Source of the DNA: CAYGAW01 sp964347945
Lineage (GTDB): Bacteria; Chloroflexota; Anaerolineae; UBA7937; B3-Chlor
Direction: 5' to 3'
Assembly: GCA_964347945.1 (NCBI GenBank)
Contig: CAYGAW010000088.1
Span: 1-26,814 of the forward strand
DNA: 26,814 nucleotides
Shown: in pieces, positions 1-8,592 of the stretch
How the letters are laid out: every line of letters begins with the position of its first letter
How positions within the stretch are numbered: position 1 is the stretch's first letter
Notes under the pieces: model-generated
Seen by the model: the letters and a program-made list of their open reading frames with translations, nothing else
Databases searched by the model: none
Told to the model about the DNA's origin: nothing
Position numbers and translations under genes: made by a program

Positions 1-246
1 TATCATGCTGGCGACACCGATCCCATCCCTGAGATGGAGGGGCTCGAGGTGGACATCGCGCTGCTCCCCGTGAGCGGTGTCTACGTGGCGACGGCGGAAG
101 AGGCCCTGGAAGCCGCCAACAAGATCAAGCCCAAGACGGTCATCCCGATGCATTGGGGTGGCATCGTGGGCACACAGGCCGATGCCGAGCGATTCAAAGA
201 GCTGTGGCCTGGAGAAGTGGTGATCATGGAGGCGCAGAGGTCGTAG
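1..246 (+). CDS. MBL-fold metal-dependent hydrolase, C-terminal fragment
   Basis: This open frame enters from the left edge of the window and ends at a TAG stop. Only the last 81 or so residues are present. They begin with YHAGDTDP, the AGDT motif typical of the UPF0173/metallo-beta-lactamase-like hydrolases, where the Asp is a metal ligand. Further on comes VIPMHWGG, whose His matches the last metal-binding His of the fold. The family binds two metal ions and hydrolyses ester-like or phosphodiester-like bonds, and the substrate cannot be predicted from this fragment. The start and the HxHxDH motif lie outside the window. The family call is fairly secure and the function is not. Confidence 0.8.
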   Translation, partial: YHAGDTDPIPEMEGLEVDIALLPVSGVYVATAEEALEAANKIKPKTVIPMHWGGIVGTQADAERFKELWPGEVVIMEAQRS

Positions 247-493
247 CTGGGGCTTGCGCCAATACGATTACTCTGAGCTGAGGAGTTTGTGCAACATCGC
301 TGTTGTGACTGTCTCGTGCTCGGCACGATGGTCAGCGCCCCCAGCCTGCATCTTGTGGACAATCTCCCTCGGGTGAGTACGTCCGCCACTTGGTCGATCC
401 GTCCCCGAGTCGTACTCTCGTTTCTGCCACTGGTGGTCTGCGCTGCTAGCGGCCGCCCTGCGGGAATCTTCTCCAGACTGGAACCCCGGTGGT
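247..493. other. Intergenic stretch with no convincing gene
   Basis: About 250 bases lie between the hydrolase tail and the MFS transporter. Several short frames cross it on both strands, but none has a ribosome binding site or a protein-like composition. A weak promoter-like pair (TTGGTC at 390, TACTCT at 413, 17-base spacer) could serve the transporter but is poor evidence alone. I see nothing else here. Confidence 0.5.
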
Positions 494-1681
494 GTGATCC
501 TGTGGGCAAGGAGCCAAAACGACGTGGTTTCTGAGTTGAGGGAACGATCCTTCTTTGGCCTCGGCCGAGACAACCTCCTCATCATGCTCTCTATGGCTCT
601 GTGGGGCAGCGGCGAGGGGATATGGTATTACATCCAGCCTCTGTACGTGAAGAGCCTGGGGGCCACGTCTTTGCAGATAGGGTTCGTGCTGTCCCTGGCT
701 CCAGTGCTGATGGTGTTGGGATTCATTCCCGTGGGCATCCTGGCTGACAGGTACGGTCGAAAGAAGACCATACTGGGTGGCTCCGCAGCAGGCACCGTGG
801 CCGTCTTGCTCCTGGCCGCTGCTGGCGACTGGCGCCACTCGATCATCGGATTCGTTCTCTACTACGGCTCGGCGTGTTGTCTACCTGCGATTCACGCCTA
901 CGTCGCGCATGGGACGCCACACAAGGATCTCAACCGGATCTTCAGCATGCTCTACTCAGCCTTCGCCGTGGGCCTGATCATCTTCCCAACGATTGGAGGT
1001 TGGCTCGGAGAGCGAGCAGGTTTCGCGCCGGTCTTTCTCGTTGCAGGAGTGTTCTATGGGCTGTCCACACTCGCAGTTGCGCGGGTCAGGGAGCAGCCTG
1101 TGGACCAGACCCCGTCGACCTCTCGCTTCGAGGACGTCGCCTCCAACAAGCGCCTGCTCCTCGTCTCAGCACTTGCCGTCTTCATCTTCTTCGCTCTGTA
1201 TCTGGGGCAGCCCTTCGCGCCCAACTATCTGCAGGAGGTCGTGGGAGTCGAACTCTCCCGGATCGGGTTTCTGGGTTCGGCCCACGCCCTGGGGGCAGCC
1301 GTGCTCGGCGTGGCGCTCGGGAGGCTTTCCCAGGGTGTGGGGGGCTTTATCGTCGGACAAGGCCTTGTCCTGACCTCATTGATGATCTTCTTGAGGACCC
1401 AGACCCTGCCGCTCCTGGCAACGTCGTTCTTCCTGAGAGGAGCGTTCAACGCCTGTCGGTCACTGGCGCTGGCCCTGACGGGGAGAGTAGTACGGGCCAC
1501 GAGGGTGGGCTTGGCCTACGGTGTCGTCAACACGGCCTCCAACGCTCCGATGGTGTTGGCGCCCTATGTGGCAGGATGGCTGTATACTGCGCAGCCGGAG
1601 CTTCCCTTCCTTGTTTCCGCCATCATGATCGCGATCATGATGGCGCTGTCTTTCATCCTGCTAAGGGATGATGGGGAATGA
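494..1681 (+). CDS. MFS transporter
   Basis: A polytopic membrane protein of up to 395 residues with about 12 hydrophobic segments, the usual size for the major facilitator superfamily. The loop after the second helix carries GILADRYGRKK, the MFS signature motif A (GxLaDrxGrk). This supports proton-coupled or facilitated transport across the inner membrane. The substrate cannot be told; a drug or small-metabolite exporter is as likely as any. The start is uncertain. The longest frame begins with GTG at 494 without a clear Shine-Dalgarno sequence, and an in-frame ATG lies at about 584, just ahead of the first helix. It converges on kbl with only 13 bases between the two stops. Confidence 0.85.
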   Translation: MILWARSQNDVVSELRERSFFGLGRDNLLIMLSMALWGSGEGIWYYIQPLYVKSLGATSLQIGFVLSLAPVLMVLGFIPVGILADRYGRKKTILGGSAAGTVAVLLLAAAGDWRHSIIGFVLYYGSACCLPAIHAYVAHGTPHKDLNRIFSMLYSAFAVGLIIFPTIGGWLGERAGFAPVFLVAGVFYGLSTLAVARVREQPVDQTPSTSRFEDVASNKRLLLVSALAVFIFFALYLGQPFAPNYLQEVVGVELSRIGFLGSAHALGAAVLGVALGRLSQGVGGFIVGQGLVLTSLMIFLRTQTLPLLATSFFLRGAFNACRSLALALTGRVVRATRVGLAYGVVNTASNAPMVLAPYVAGWLYTAQPELPFLVSAIMIAIMMALSFILLRDDGE

Positions 1682-1694
1682 TGGTCTGGTGATT

Positions 1695-2876
<1,182 letters not shown>

Positions 2877-2904
2877 TTTCCGCTTTCCTTTCCCCCCTTC
2901 ATGC

Positions 2905-3945
2905 TCAAGGGTGAAGCACCACCTTGCCGCACTGTCCCGTACTCATCAACTGCAAGCCTTGCTCGAAATCTTCCAGCGACAGCTCGTGAGTGATGATGGG
3001 ACCCACGTCTACCGCTCCGGAGCTTAGGAGGGCTCTGGTCTGGTACCAGGTCTTCCACATCTGGCGACCCGCCACGCCGTACACGCTTGCACCTTTGAAG
3101 ATGACTTCGTTTGCCAGGTCCAGTTCTATTGGGCCGGAGGGGATTCCTAGGAGGGCGGCGTACCCTCCATCGCGCAACACAGCGAACCCCTCGTGTATGG
3201 CCGAGGGGTCCCCAGACATCTCCAGTACTACATCTACACCTTGGCCATCGGTGGCCGTCATGATCTGGCTGACCACGTCTGTCTCCCGAGGATTGAGAAT
3301 GAGGTCCGGTCCCATCCGAGAAGCCAAATCCAGACGATACGGAACCACTTCGGTACCATAGACCGCTGAAGCGCCTGCCGACTTCGCTATGCCAATGGCC
3401 ATTAGACCGATGGGCCCGCAACCAGTCACCAATACGGTCTTTCCTGCGAGGTCTGTGGACAGCGCACTGTGCACGGCATTGCCGAAGGGTTCCTGTATCG
3501 AGGCTACCTCAGGTGGCATGTCGGGCGGGTTGAACCAAGCGTTTTCCGGCGGAATAATGACGTACTCAGCGAAGGAGCCCGGGCGGTCGACGCCGATGAT
3601 GGACACGTTCCCGCAGATGTGGGCTTGGCCGGTACGGCACTGGTAGCAGGCACCGCACACGATGTGAGTCTCGGCAGAGACATAGTCACCGGACTTGAGG
3701 GTGGTTACACCTTCGCCAAGCTGGACCACTTCGCCCGCGAACTCGTGTCCGAAGACCATCGGTGGCTTGATTCGGCTTCGGGCCCAGGCGTCCCACTGGT
3801 AGATGTGGACGTCTGTACCGCAGATAGAGGTGGCCTTCACCTTGACCAGCACCTCTCCCGGTCCCGCTTCCGGCACGTCCACGATCATCAATCGGGCCCC
3901 AGGCGCTGCCTCGGCCTTGACCACGGCCCTCATCTTCTCGGGCAT
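2905..3945 (-). CDS. tdh: L-threonine 3-dehydrogenase
   Basis: A 346-residue zinc-dependent medium-chain dehydrogenase that oxidises L-threonine to 2-amino-3-ketobutyrate with NAD+, the substrate of Kbl encoded next to it. ICGTDVHIY holds the catalytic-zinc Cys and GHEFAGEV holds the His-Glu pair. The four structural-zinc cysteines are in CGACYQCRTGQAHIC, and the Rossmann signature is GCGPIGLMAIG. The frame stays open for 110 codons upstream. I place the start at the ATG at 3945 because it follows a GGGGGTGGGA ribosome binding site, gives the usual family length, and leaves room for the promoter at 3989-4017. It is the first gene of the tdh-kbl operon and divergent from pcm. Confidence 0.95.
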   Translation of the reverse strand: MPEKMRAVVKAEAAPGARLMIVDVPEAGPGEVLVKVKATSICGTDVHIYQWDAWARSRIKPPMVFGHEFAGEVVQLGEGVTTLKSGDYVSAETHIVCGACYQCRTGQAHICGNVSIIGVDRPGSFAEYVIIPPENAWFNPPDMPPEVASIQEPFGNAVHSALSTDLAGKTVLVTGCGPIGLMAIGIAKSAGASAVYGTEVVPYRLDLASRMGPDLILNPRETDVVSQIMTATDGQGVDVVLEMSGDPSAIHEGFAVLRDGGYAALLGIPSGPIELDLANEVIFKGASVYGVAGRQMWKTWYQTRALLSSGAVDVGPIITHELSLEDFEQGLQLMSTGQCGKVVLHP

Positions 3946-3988
3946 TCCCACCCCCGGGTCCGTACCTGTGTGCGGATCGCCGCAGACG

Positions 3989-4017
3989 ATTATAGCACGC
4001 TGGATGCGGACCGTCAA
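3989..4017 (-). promoter_or_regulatory. Sigma-70 promoter of tdh-kbl
   Basis: Reading the minus strand, TTGACG (4017-4012), a 17-base spacer and a perfect TATAAT (3994-3989) preceded by TGC form an extended -10. Transcription would begin near 3982, giving a leader of about 37 bases before the tdh ATG at 3945. Confidence 0.85.
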
Positions 4018-4029
4018 GGATCTTTGGCC

Positions 4030-4058
4030 TTGGTATGCGCGGCCGAACGTGGTAGAAT
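4030..4058 (+). promoter_or_regulatory. Sigma-70 promoter of pcm
   Basis: TTGGTA (4030-4035), a 17-base spacer and TAGAAT (4053-4058) lie on the plus strand, back to back with the tdh promoter. The -10 box sits 35 bases before the pcm ATG at 4094, which supports that start. Confidence 0.7.
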
Positions 4059-4093
4059 CCGACGTGAGCCTGTTTGCACTGTGCGGGAGAGAA

Positions 4094-4912
4094 ATGATGA
4101 GGGGGGTCGCCAAGAATCGAGTCGCCGTTGCCGCAGGGGCGATTGTAGCCTGCGTGCTTCTGCTCTCAGTGCTGTGGGGCTCAGGCTTGTTCACCACGGG
4201 AGAGCCCATTGGACAGGGCAAGGAGGTTCCGTCTCCAACCTCCGCTCGTGCCGCATCGCCAACCCGTGAGCTCATGTCGGATGTTTACGTTGAGGATAGG
4301 CAGACCATGGTCGAGTACGACATACGGTCGCGAGGGGTGAGTGATTCTGAGGTGCTGCGGGCGATGCGGACGGTGCCCCGCCATGAATTCGTCCTTGACG
4401 AGTATCTTGACATGGCGTACAGCGACCGCCCTTTGCCCATCGATTGCGGACAGACTATCTCACAGCCGTACATCGTGGCCGTGATGACGGAACTCTTGGA
4501 CTTGCAGACAGGTGACAAGGTACTGGAGATCGGCACCGGGTCAGGCTATCAGGCGGCGATCCTGGCTGAGATAACGGACAAGGTTTACACGGTGGAGATC
4601 ATATCCGAATTGGCTGACTCTGCGCGCGAGCGTCTGCTTCGGCTTGGGTACGACTCTATCCACACCTTGAACGCCGATGGGTACTATGGTTGGGAGGAGT
4701 ACGCGCCTTATGATGCCATCATTGTCACCGCTGCTCCCGACCACGTACCACAGCCTCTCATCAACCAGCTGAAGGATGGCGGTCGCCTGGTCATCCCGGT
4801 GGGACCGGTGGGATGGTTGCAGACGCTTTGGCTGGTAACCAAGCAGGGGGGAGAGGTCGAGTTCCACAACAAGGGAGGCGTGACGTTCGTCCCGCTGACG
4901 GGAGAGCACTGA
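4094..4912 (+). CDS. pcm: Protein-L-isoaspartate O-methyltransferase with N-terminal membrane anchor
   Basis: A 272-residue SAM-dependent methyltransferase that repairs isoaspartyl residues in aged proteins. The catalytic part starts at about residue 68 (MVEYDIRSRGVSD). It carries TVPRHEFV, TISQPYIVA, SAM motif I VLEIGTGSGYQAA, YDAIIVTAA and LKDGGRLVIPVG. Ahead of it are about 67 extra residues with a basic start (MMRGVAKNR), one hydrophobic segment at about residues 10-32 and a Pro/Ser/Thr-rich linker, so the product looks membrane-anchored or exported. The ATG at 4094 follows GGGAGAGA and fits the promoter at 4030-4058. An ATG at 4274 would give a soluble form but has only a weak ribosome binding site. 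The same frame is open back to 3803, but that part lies antisense to tdh. Confidence 0.9.
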   Translation: MMRGVAKNRVAVAAGAIVACVLLLSVLWGSGLFTTGEPIGQGKEVPSPTSARAASPTRELMSDVYVEDRQTMVEYDIRSRGVSDSEVLRAMRTVPRHEFVLDEYLDMAYSDRPLPIDCGQTISQPYIVAVMTELLDLQTGDKVLEIGTGSGYQAAILAEITDKVYTVEIISELADSARERLLRLGYDSIHTLNADGYYGWEEYAPYDAIIVTAAPDHVPQPLINQLKDGGRLVIPVGPVGWLQTLWLVTKQGGEVEFHNKGGVTFVPLTGEH

Positions 4913-5067
4913 TCATCGCCCAGATAACGCCGCCTGCCAAGAGAAGAACAGAGCGGTGCGGGATGTTGTAGTTGCTCAACGAGGCGCACCTCAATTGTAG
5001 CCCAGGGTCAGAGGCACAGTTCAACTGGTTTGCTGAGTAGGTAGAAGTGGCAACCGATAGATGAAGG

Positions 5068-5095
5068 CCCGGGGGCAAAGCCCCTTGGCTCCGGG
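5068..5095 (+). other. GC-rich hairpin ahead of the thioesterase gene
   Basis: GGGGC-AAA-GCCCC (5072-5084) can be extended by CCCG/CGGG flanks into a compact stem just before the ribosome binding site of the gene at 5125. There is no T-run, so it is not a standard terminator. It may be leader structure or chance. I could not match it to a known riboswitch. Confidence 0.25.
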
Positions 5096-5124
5096 TCACG
5101 AATCTTGGAGGTGACACAACAAGT

Positions 5125-5544
5125 ATGCCAAACAAGTACAAGTACTACTCTCCCGTTAGAGTCAGATATGTGGAGACCGATGCCCAGGGCCACGTCTTCT
5201 TCGGGCACTACTACACCTACTTCGACATAGCAATGATGGATTACATGCAGGCCATCGGGTATAGCTATCAGGACTTGCTGACTGACGGGATGGATCTGCT
5301 CTACGTGGAGTCACTATGTCGCCACCACGCACCTGCGTACTATGACGAGGTGCTGAATGTGCACACTCGCATCGCCAACATAGGCGACAGCAGCCTCACA
5401 TGGGAGTTCTCGATCCACAAGGAAGCCTCGCACCAACTGGTCGCTACGGGTCACATCGTAGTGGTGAATGTGGACAAGGACGCCCGTCGGCCGATGAGGG
5501 TCCCCGACGCGCTGCGCCGCGCAGTCAAACAATACGAGAAGTGA
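5125..5544 (+). CDS. Acyl-CoA thioesterase, YbgC/4-hydroxybenzoyl-CoA thioesterase-like hotdog protein
   Basis: A 139-residue single hotdog-fold domain that probably hydrolyses acyl-CoA thioesters in the cytoplasm. The N-terminal pattern RYVETDAQGHVFFGHYYTYFDIA matches the family signature in which the Asp of the xTDxxGH stretch is catalytic; it is followed by the long central helix. The size equals the family norm. The ATG at 5125 is preceded by GGAGGTGA with a 10-base spacing, one of the strongest ribosome binding sites in the window. It stands alone: about 210 bases separate it from pcm, and the ddl genes downstream have their own promoter. The acyl substrate cannot be told from sequence. 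Confidence 0.88.
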   Translation: MPNKYKYYSPVRVRYVETDAQGHVFFGHYYTYFDIAMMDYMQAIGYSYQDLLTDGMDLLYVESLCRHHAPAYYDEVLNVHTRIANIGDSSLTWEFSIHKEASHQLVATGHIVVVNVDKDARRPMRVPDALRRAVKQYEK

Positions 5545-5582
5545 GGCTTTCCTCTCCACACCATCGAGCTCGCTTGCTTCCC

Positions 5583-5611
5583 TTGCTTGCCCCTATGGCG
5601 GTTGCTATAAT
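5583..5611 (+). promoter_or_regulatory. Sigma-70 promoter of the ddl pair
   Basis: TTGCTT (5583-5588), a 17-base spacer and a perfect TATAAT (5606-5611) with an upstream TGC (extended -10). It starts 39 bases after the thioesterase stop, and its -10 ends 35 bases before the first ddl ATG at 5647. The two ddl genes therefore form their own transcription unit. Confidence 0.85.
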
Positions 5612-5646
5612 GTGAAGTACCTCGCTGTTACTCTACGGATGGGACC

Positions 5647-6696
5647 ATGACTGTGATGCGCGTTGGAGTGATTCTAGGAGGTATTTCCTCAGAGAGAGAG
5701 GCTTCGTTAGCCAGTGGGCGACAGGTGTGCGTGCACCTCGACCCTCAGAAGTACACCGTCATCCCGGTTTTCATGGATCTGGAGGGGAGGTTGTGGCACA
5801 TTCCCCAAAAACTGCTGATTCAGAACACGACAGCAGATATCATCAGTCGTTTGGAAGGTGAGGCAGAAAGGATACCCTACGAGAATCTCTGTTCTCTAGT
5901 CGACTTCGCGTTCATCGCCCTCCACGGCAAGTACGGTGATGATGGCTGTGTCCAAGGGGTATTGGAGCTACTCGGCATACCCTATACGGGTTCGGGGGTG
6001 CTGGCTTCGGCAGTGTGTATGGACAAGTACATGGCCCACACGGTACTGAAGCAGGCAGGGGTCGAGGTAGCGAATGAGCTGCTCGTGGAAGACCTGGATT
6101 GGGAGCAGGATCGCGATGCTGTCAGAAGAGAGATTCTGGAGACTGTCGGGCTGCCGTGTGTGATCAAGCCTGATCGCGAGGGGTCCAGCATCGGGGTCAC
6201 CGTGGTAGGTCGGGACAGCGAGATCGATGCGGGGCTGGAAGAAGCCTTCTCCTGGGACAACCTGGCATTGGTGGAGGAGTACCTTTCCGGTCTTGAGTTC
6301 TCTTGTATTGTGCTTGGAAACGAAGAGTTGCAGCCACTGGTGCCCACGGAGACGGCCACGAAGAACGAGTATCTGACCTACGAAGACAAGTACATGCCCG
6401 GGCAGTCGCAGAAGATCACGCCGGCCCGCGTAAGCGAGGAATTACTGGCCAAGATACAGCATGAGGTCATGAAGGCCTACCGAGCCTTGGGAATGAAGAA
6501 CTACGGGCGCATTGACGGCTTCTTGGTGGATGGTGATCGAGTGCTAATCACCGACCCCAACTCCTCCTCGGGCATGGCTCCTTCTTCGTTCCTCTTTCAT
6601 CAGGCAGCGGACATTGGCCTCAATCCCACGATGCTCTTCGACCGTATGATAGAGCTGGCATTGGAGGCGCATGCTGCCAAGAAGGGACCCCTCTAG
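5647..6696 (+). CDS. ddl: D-alanine--D-alanine ligase paralogue 1 (Y-type)
   Basis: A 349-residue ATP-grasp ligase that joins two D-alanines for peptidoglycan. GGISSERE (Glu16, equal to E. coli DdlB Glu15) opens the protein, and LHGKYGDDGCVQGVLELLGIPYTGSG follows in the N domain. KPDREGSSIG holds Ser180 (DdlB Ser150). The omega loop YLTYEDKY has Lys248-Tyr249 (DdlB Lys215-Tyr216), so the Glu/Ser/Tyr triad is complete. YGRID gives Arg288 and Asp290. The usual ExNTxPGM metal loop reads TDPNSSSGM, with Asp303 replacing Glu, a mild but unusual change. The start follows GGATGGGA. Paralogue 2 begins 25 bases after its stop. Confidence 0.92.
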   Translation: MTVMRVGVILGGISSEREASLASGRQVCVHLDPQKYTVIPVFMDLEGRLWHIPQKLLIQNTTADIISRLEGEAERIPYENLCSLVDFAFIALHGKYGDDGCVQGVLELLGIPYTGSGVLASAVCMDKYMAHTVLKQAGVEVANELLVEDLDWEQDRDAVRREILETVGLPCVIKPDREGSSIGVTVVGRDSEIDAGLEEAFSWDNLALVEEYLSGLEFSCIVLGNEELQPLVPTETATKNEYLTYEDKYMPGQSQKITPARVSEELLAKIQHEVMKAYRALGMKNYGRIDGFLVDGDRVLITDPNSSSGMAPSSFLFHQAADIGLNPTMLFDRMIELALEAHAAKKGPL

Positions 6697-6721
6697 AAAC
6701 AAGCTGAGAGGCGACGGGCAA

Positions 6722-7789
6722 ATGGCTGACAAGAGTGCGAGCAAGAAGTTGCGCGTAGGTGTGGTCCTGGGGGGGATATCTTCTGAGAGGGAGATATCCT
6801 TGGAGAGCGGCCGCAATATCTACTTCAACTTGAATCCGCAGAAGTATGAAGGTGTTCCCATCTTCCTCGACGGGGAGGGGAAGTTCTGGGAGATCCCCTT
6901 GCAACTCCTGGTCCAGAACACGACGGTTGACATAACCGATCGTCTGGAGGAGGAGGCTACGAGAATCGCTTACGAGGAGTTGGCATCCGTTGCGGATTTT
7001 GTGTACATTGGCCTCCATGGGAAGTATGGCGAGGACGGTTGTCTGCAAGGACTGCTGGAGTTGCTAGGCATCCCTTACACCGGATCAGGAGTCATGGCCT
7101 CGGCGATAGGGATGGACAAACACCTGCAGCGCAAACTCCTCGCTGCGGCAGGGATAAAGGTCCCCAAGTATCTGCCCGTCACCGAGCGAGAATGGGCAGA
7201 GAATGAAGAGGAGATACTGGGACGGGTGGAGGATTCGCTGGGGTATCCCTGCGTCGTCAAACCCACACGCGAGGGTTGCAGCACAGGCCTGGGCGTCGTG
7301 CGAGAGCCAGGGCAGATGGGAGCGGCTCTGGAGAACGCGTTTCAGTGGGACACCACCGCTCTGTTGGAGGAGCTTCTGGTTGGCACGGAGATCACGTGCG
7401 GAGTGATCGGGAACCGGGAGTTGACCGCCCTGCCGCCGACGGAGACCATCCGGAAGGGGGAGTACCTGACAGTGGAGGAGAAGTTTCTGCCCGGCGAGGG
7501 GGAGAACATCACTCCTGCCAGGCTGCCCGAGGATCTGCTCAAGAAGATCCAAGAGGTGATGCTACAGGCATACAGAGCCCTGGGGCTGAAGGTTTATGCG
7601 CGCATGGATGGTTTCGTGGTTGACGGCGAAGTCATCGTCACTGAGCCCAATACGCTGCCCGGAATGACTCCCTCGACTTGCATCTTTCACGAGGCCGCAG
7701 AGGTAGGGATCGGCCCCATGGAGTTTGTGGACAGAATCATCGAGCTGTCCCTGGAGGCCCATGCGCGCAAGAAGGGGCCGTTGGCCTAG
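6722..7789 (+). CDS. ddl: D-alanine--D-alanine ligase paralogue 2 (F-type; possible D-Ala--D-lactate ligase)
   Basis: A 355-residue ATP-grasp ligase and clear paralogue of the gene before it. It keeps GGISSERE (Glu22), LHGKYGEDGCLQGLLELLGIPYTGSG, VKPTREG, ARMD (Arg294, Asp296) and a canonical metal loop TEPNTLPGM (Glu308, Asn310). Two triad positions differ: the DdlB Ser150 equivalent is Cys186 (REGCSTG), and the DdlB Tyr216 equivalent is Phe255 (VEEKF). In lactic acid bacteria the Tyr-to-Phe change marks D-Ala-D-Lac depsipeptide ligases. The frame is open 51 bases further upstream, overlapping paralogue 1. I chose the ATG at 6722, which has a GAGAGG site and begins at the usual point before RVGVVLGG. 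No D-lactate dehydrogenase or VanX-like gene is in the window. Confidence 0.9.
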   Translation: MADKSASKKLRVGVVLGGISSEREISLESGRNIYFNLNPQKYEGVPIFLDGEGKFWEIPLQLLVQNTTVDITDRLEEEATRIAYEELASVADFVYIGLHGKYGEDGCLQGLLELLGIPYTGSGVMASAIGMDKHLQRKLLAAAGIKVPKYLPVTEREWAENEEEILGRVEDSLGYPCVVKPTREGCSTGLGVVREPGQMGAALENAFQWDTTALLEELLVGTEITCGVIGNRELTALPPTETIRKGEYLTVEEKFLPGEGENITPARLPEDLLKKIQEVMLQAYRALGLKVYARMDGFVVDGEVIVTEPNTLPGMTPSTCIFHEAAEVGIGPMEFVDRIIELSLEAHARKKGPLA

Positions 7790-7801
7790 GCGGGGGCGGA
7801 C

Positions 7802-8512
7802 CTACCGCTTGAACGCTTCCCTCTGGAGTTGAATCAAGTCCGCGATCCCCTTCTGAGCCAGTGTGAGAAGCTCATCTATTGCCTCTCGGGAGAACACACC
7901 CTGTTCGGCGGTGCCTTGAATCTCTACGTACTTGTCGGGGCCGCTCATCACCACATTGAAATCCACCTGGGCCTGGGAGTCCTCGTCGTAGTTCAGATCC
8001 AGTAGCACCTCCTCCTGAACGACGCCCACGCTGATCGCGGAGATAGGCGCGCCAAGCACCCTGGGCGACAAGAGGCCACCTTTGATGAGCTTCCGCAGGC
8101 CGATGGCGAGAGCGACATAGCCCGCAGTGATGGAGGCGGTCCGCGTCCCACCGTCAGCCTGGATCACATCGCAGTCGACAGTGACGGTCCGCTCTCCCAG
8201 CAGGTGTAAATCCACTCCTGCTCTCAACGAGCGGCCAATGAGGCGACGAATCTCCTGCGTGCGATCTCGGGGGCCCCTCGTCTCCCTAGGCATACGTTGA
8301 TGGGTGGAGCGGGGCAGCATACCATACTCAGCGGTCACCCATCCTTGAGCTTGATCTCGCAGCCAGAGCGGTACCCTCTCCTCGATGGAGGCGGTGCAGA
8401 TAATCCGGGTGCGGCCCATCTCGATCAGTGCCGAACCCTCGGGGTGGTCGAGGTATCCCGGGGTGATGACCACTGGACGCATCTCGTCGTTTGCCCGTCC
8501 GTCGAATCGCAT
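7802..8512 (-). CDS. rph: Ribonuclease PH
   Basis: A 236-residue phosphorolytic 3'-5' exoribonuclease that trims tRNA 3' ends; E. coli RNase PH is of similar length. RPVVITPGYLDHPEGSALIEMGRTRIICTA style residues open the fold, followed by RGPRDRTQEIRRLIGRSLRAGVD. DCDVIQADGGTRTASITAG and DLNYDEDSQAQVDFNVVM follow, the last holding the catalytic Asp pair. The ATG at 8512 is preceded by GGAAGGAG. It converges on the second ddl with 12 bases between stops, and its own promoter lies at 8542-8570. Confidence 0.95.
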   Translation of the reverse strand: MRFDGRANDEMRPVVITPGYLDHPEGSALIEMGRTRIICTASIEERVPLWLRDQAQGWVTAEYGMLPRSTHQRMPRETRGPRDRTQEIRRLIGRSLRAGVDLHLLGERTVTVDCDVIQADGGTRTASITAGYVALAIGLRKLIKGGLLSPRVLGAPISAISVGVVQEEVLLDLNYDEDSQAQVDFNVVMSGPDKYVEIQGTAEQGVFSREAIDELLTLAQKGIADLIQLQREAFKR

Positions 8513-8541
8513 GCCTCGCTCCTTCCGTCCTTGCCAGCTGC

Positions 8542-8570
8542 ATTGTATCCCAGTCGGCGCGCTCGGACAA
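8542..8570 (-). promoter_or_regulatory. Sigma-70 promoter of rph
   Basis: On the minus strand, TTGTCC (8570-8565), a 17-base spacer and TACAAT (8547-8542) lie in the 80-base gap behind the MFS gene. The -10 box ends 29 bases before the rph ATG. This separates rph from the operon upstream, though readthrough is possible because no terminator is visible. Confidence 0.75.
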
Positions 8571-8592
8571 TTTGTACCCCATACACCGTACG

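Noticed and set aside
81..509. A 142-codon minus-strand frame and a second one at 268-585
   Set aside because: They lack ribosome binding sites, overlap the real hydrolase tail or MFS gene, and have Ser/Thr/Arg-rich composition typical of antisense frames in GC-rich DNA.
874..1671. A 265-codon frame inside the MFS transporter
   Set aside because: It is out of frame with an evident membrane protein and is Arg/Pro/Gly-rich without any domain; a shadow of high GC at third positions.
3803..4093. The 97-codon upstream extension of pcm
   Set aside because: It lies antisense to tdh and upstream of the pcm promoter, so it cannot be translated from that transcript.
3946..4275. The 110-codon upstream extension of tdh
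   Set aside because: It runs through the tdh promoter and antisense to pcm, and exceeds the family length.
5041..5124. Possible riboswitch ahead of the thioesterase gene
   Set aside because: A GCAAAGCCCC stretch recalls c-di-GMP-I aptamers, but the rest of the conserved core and the paired helices are missing.
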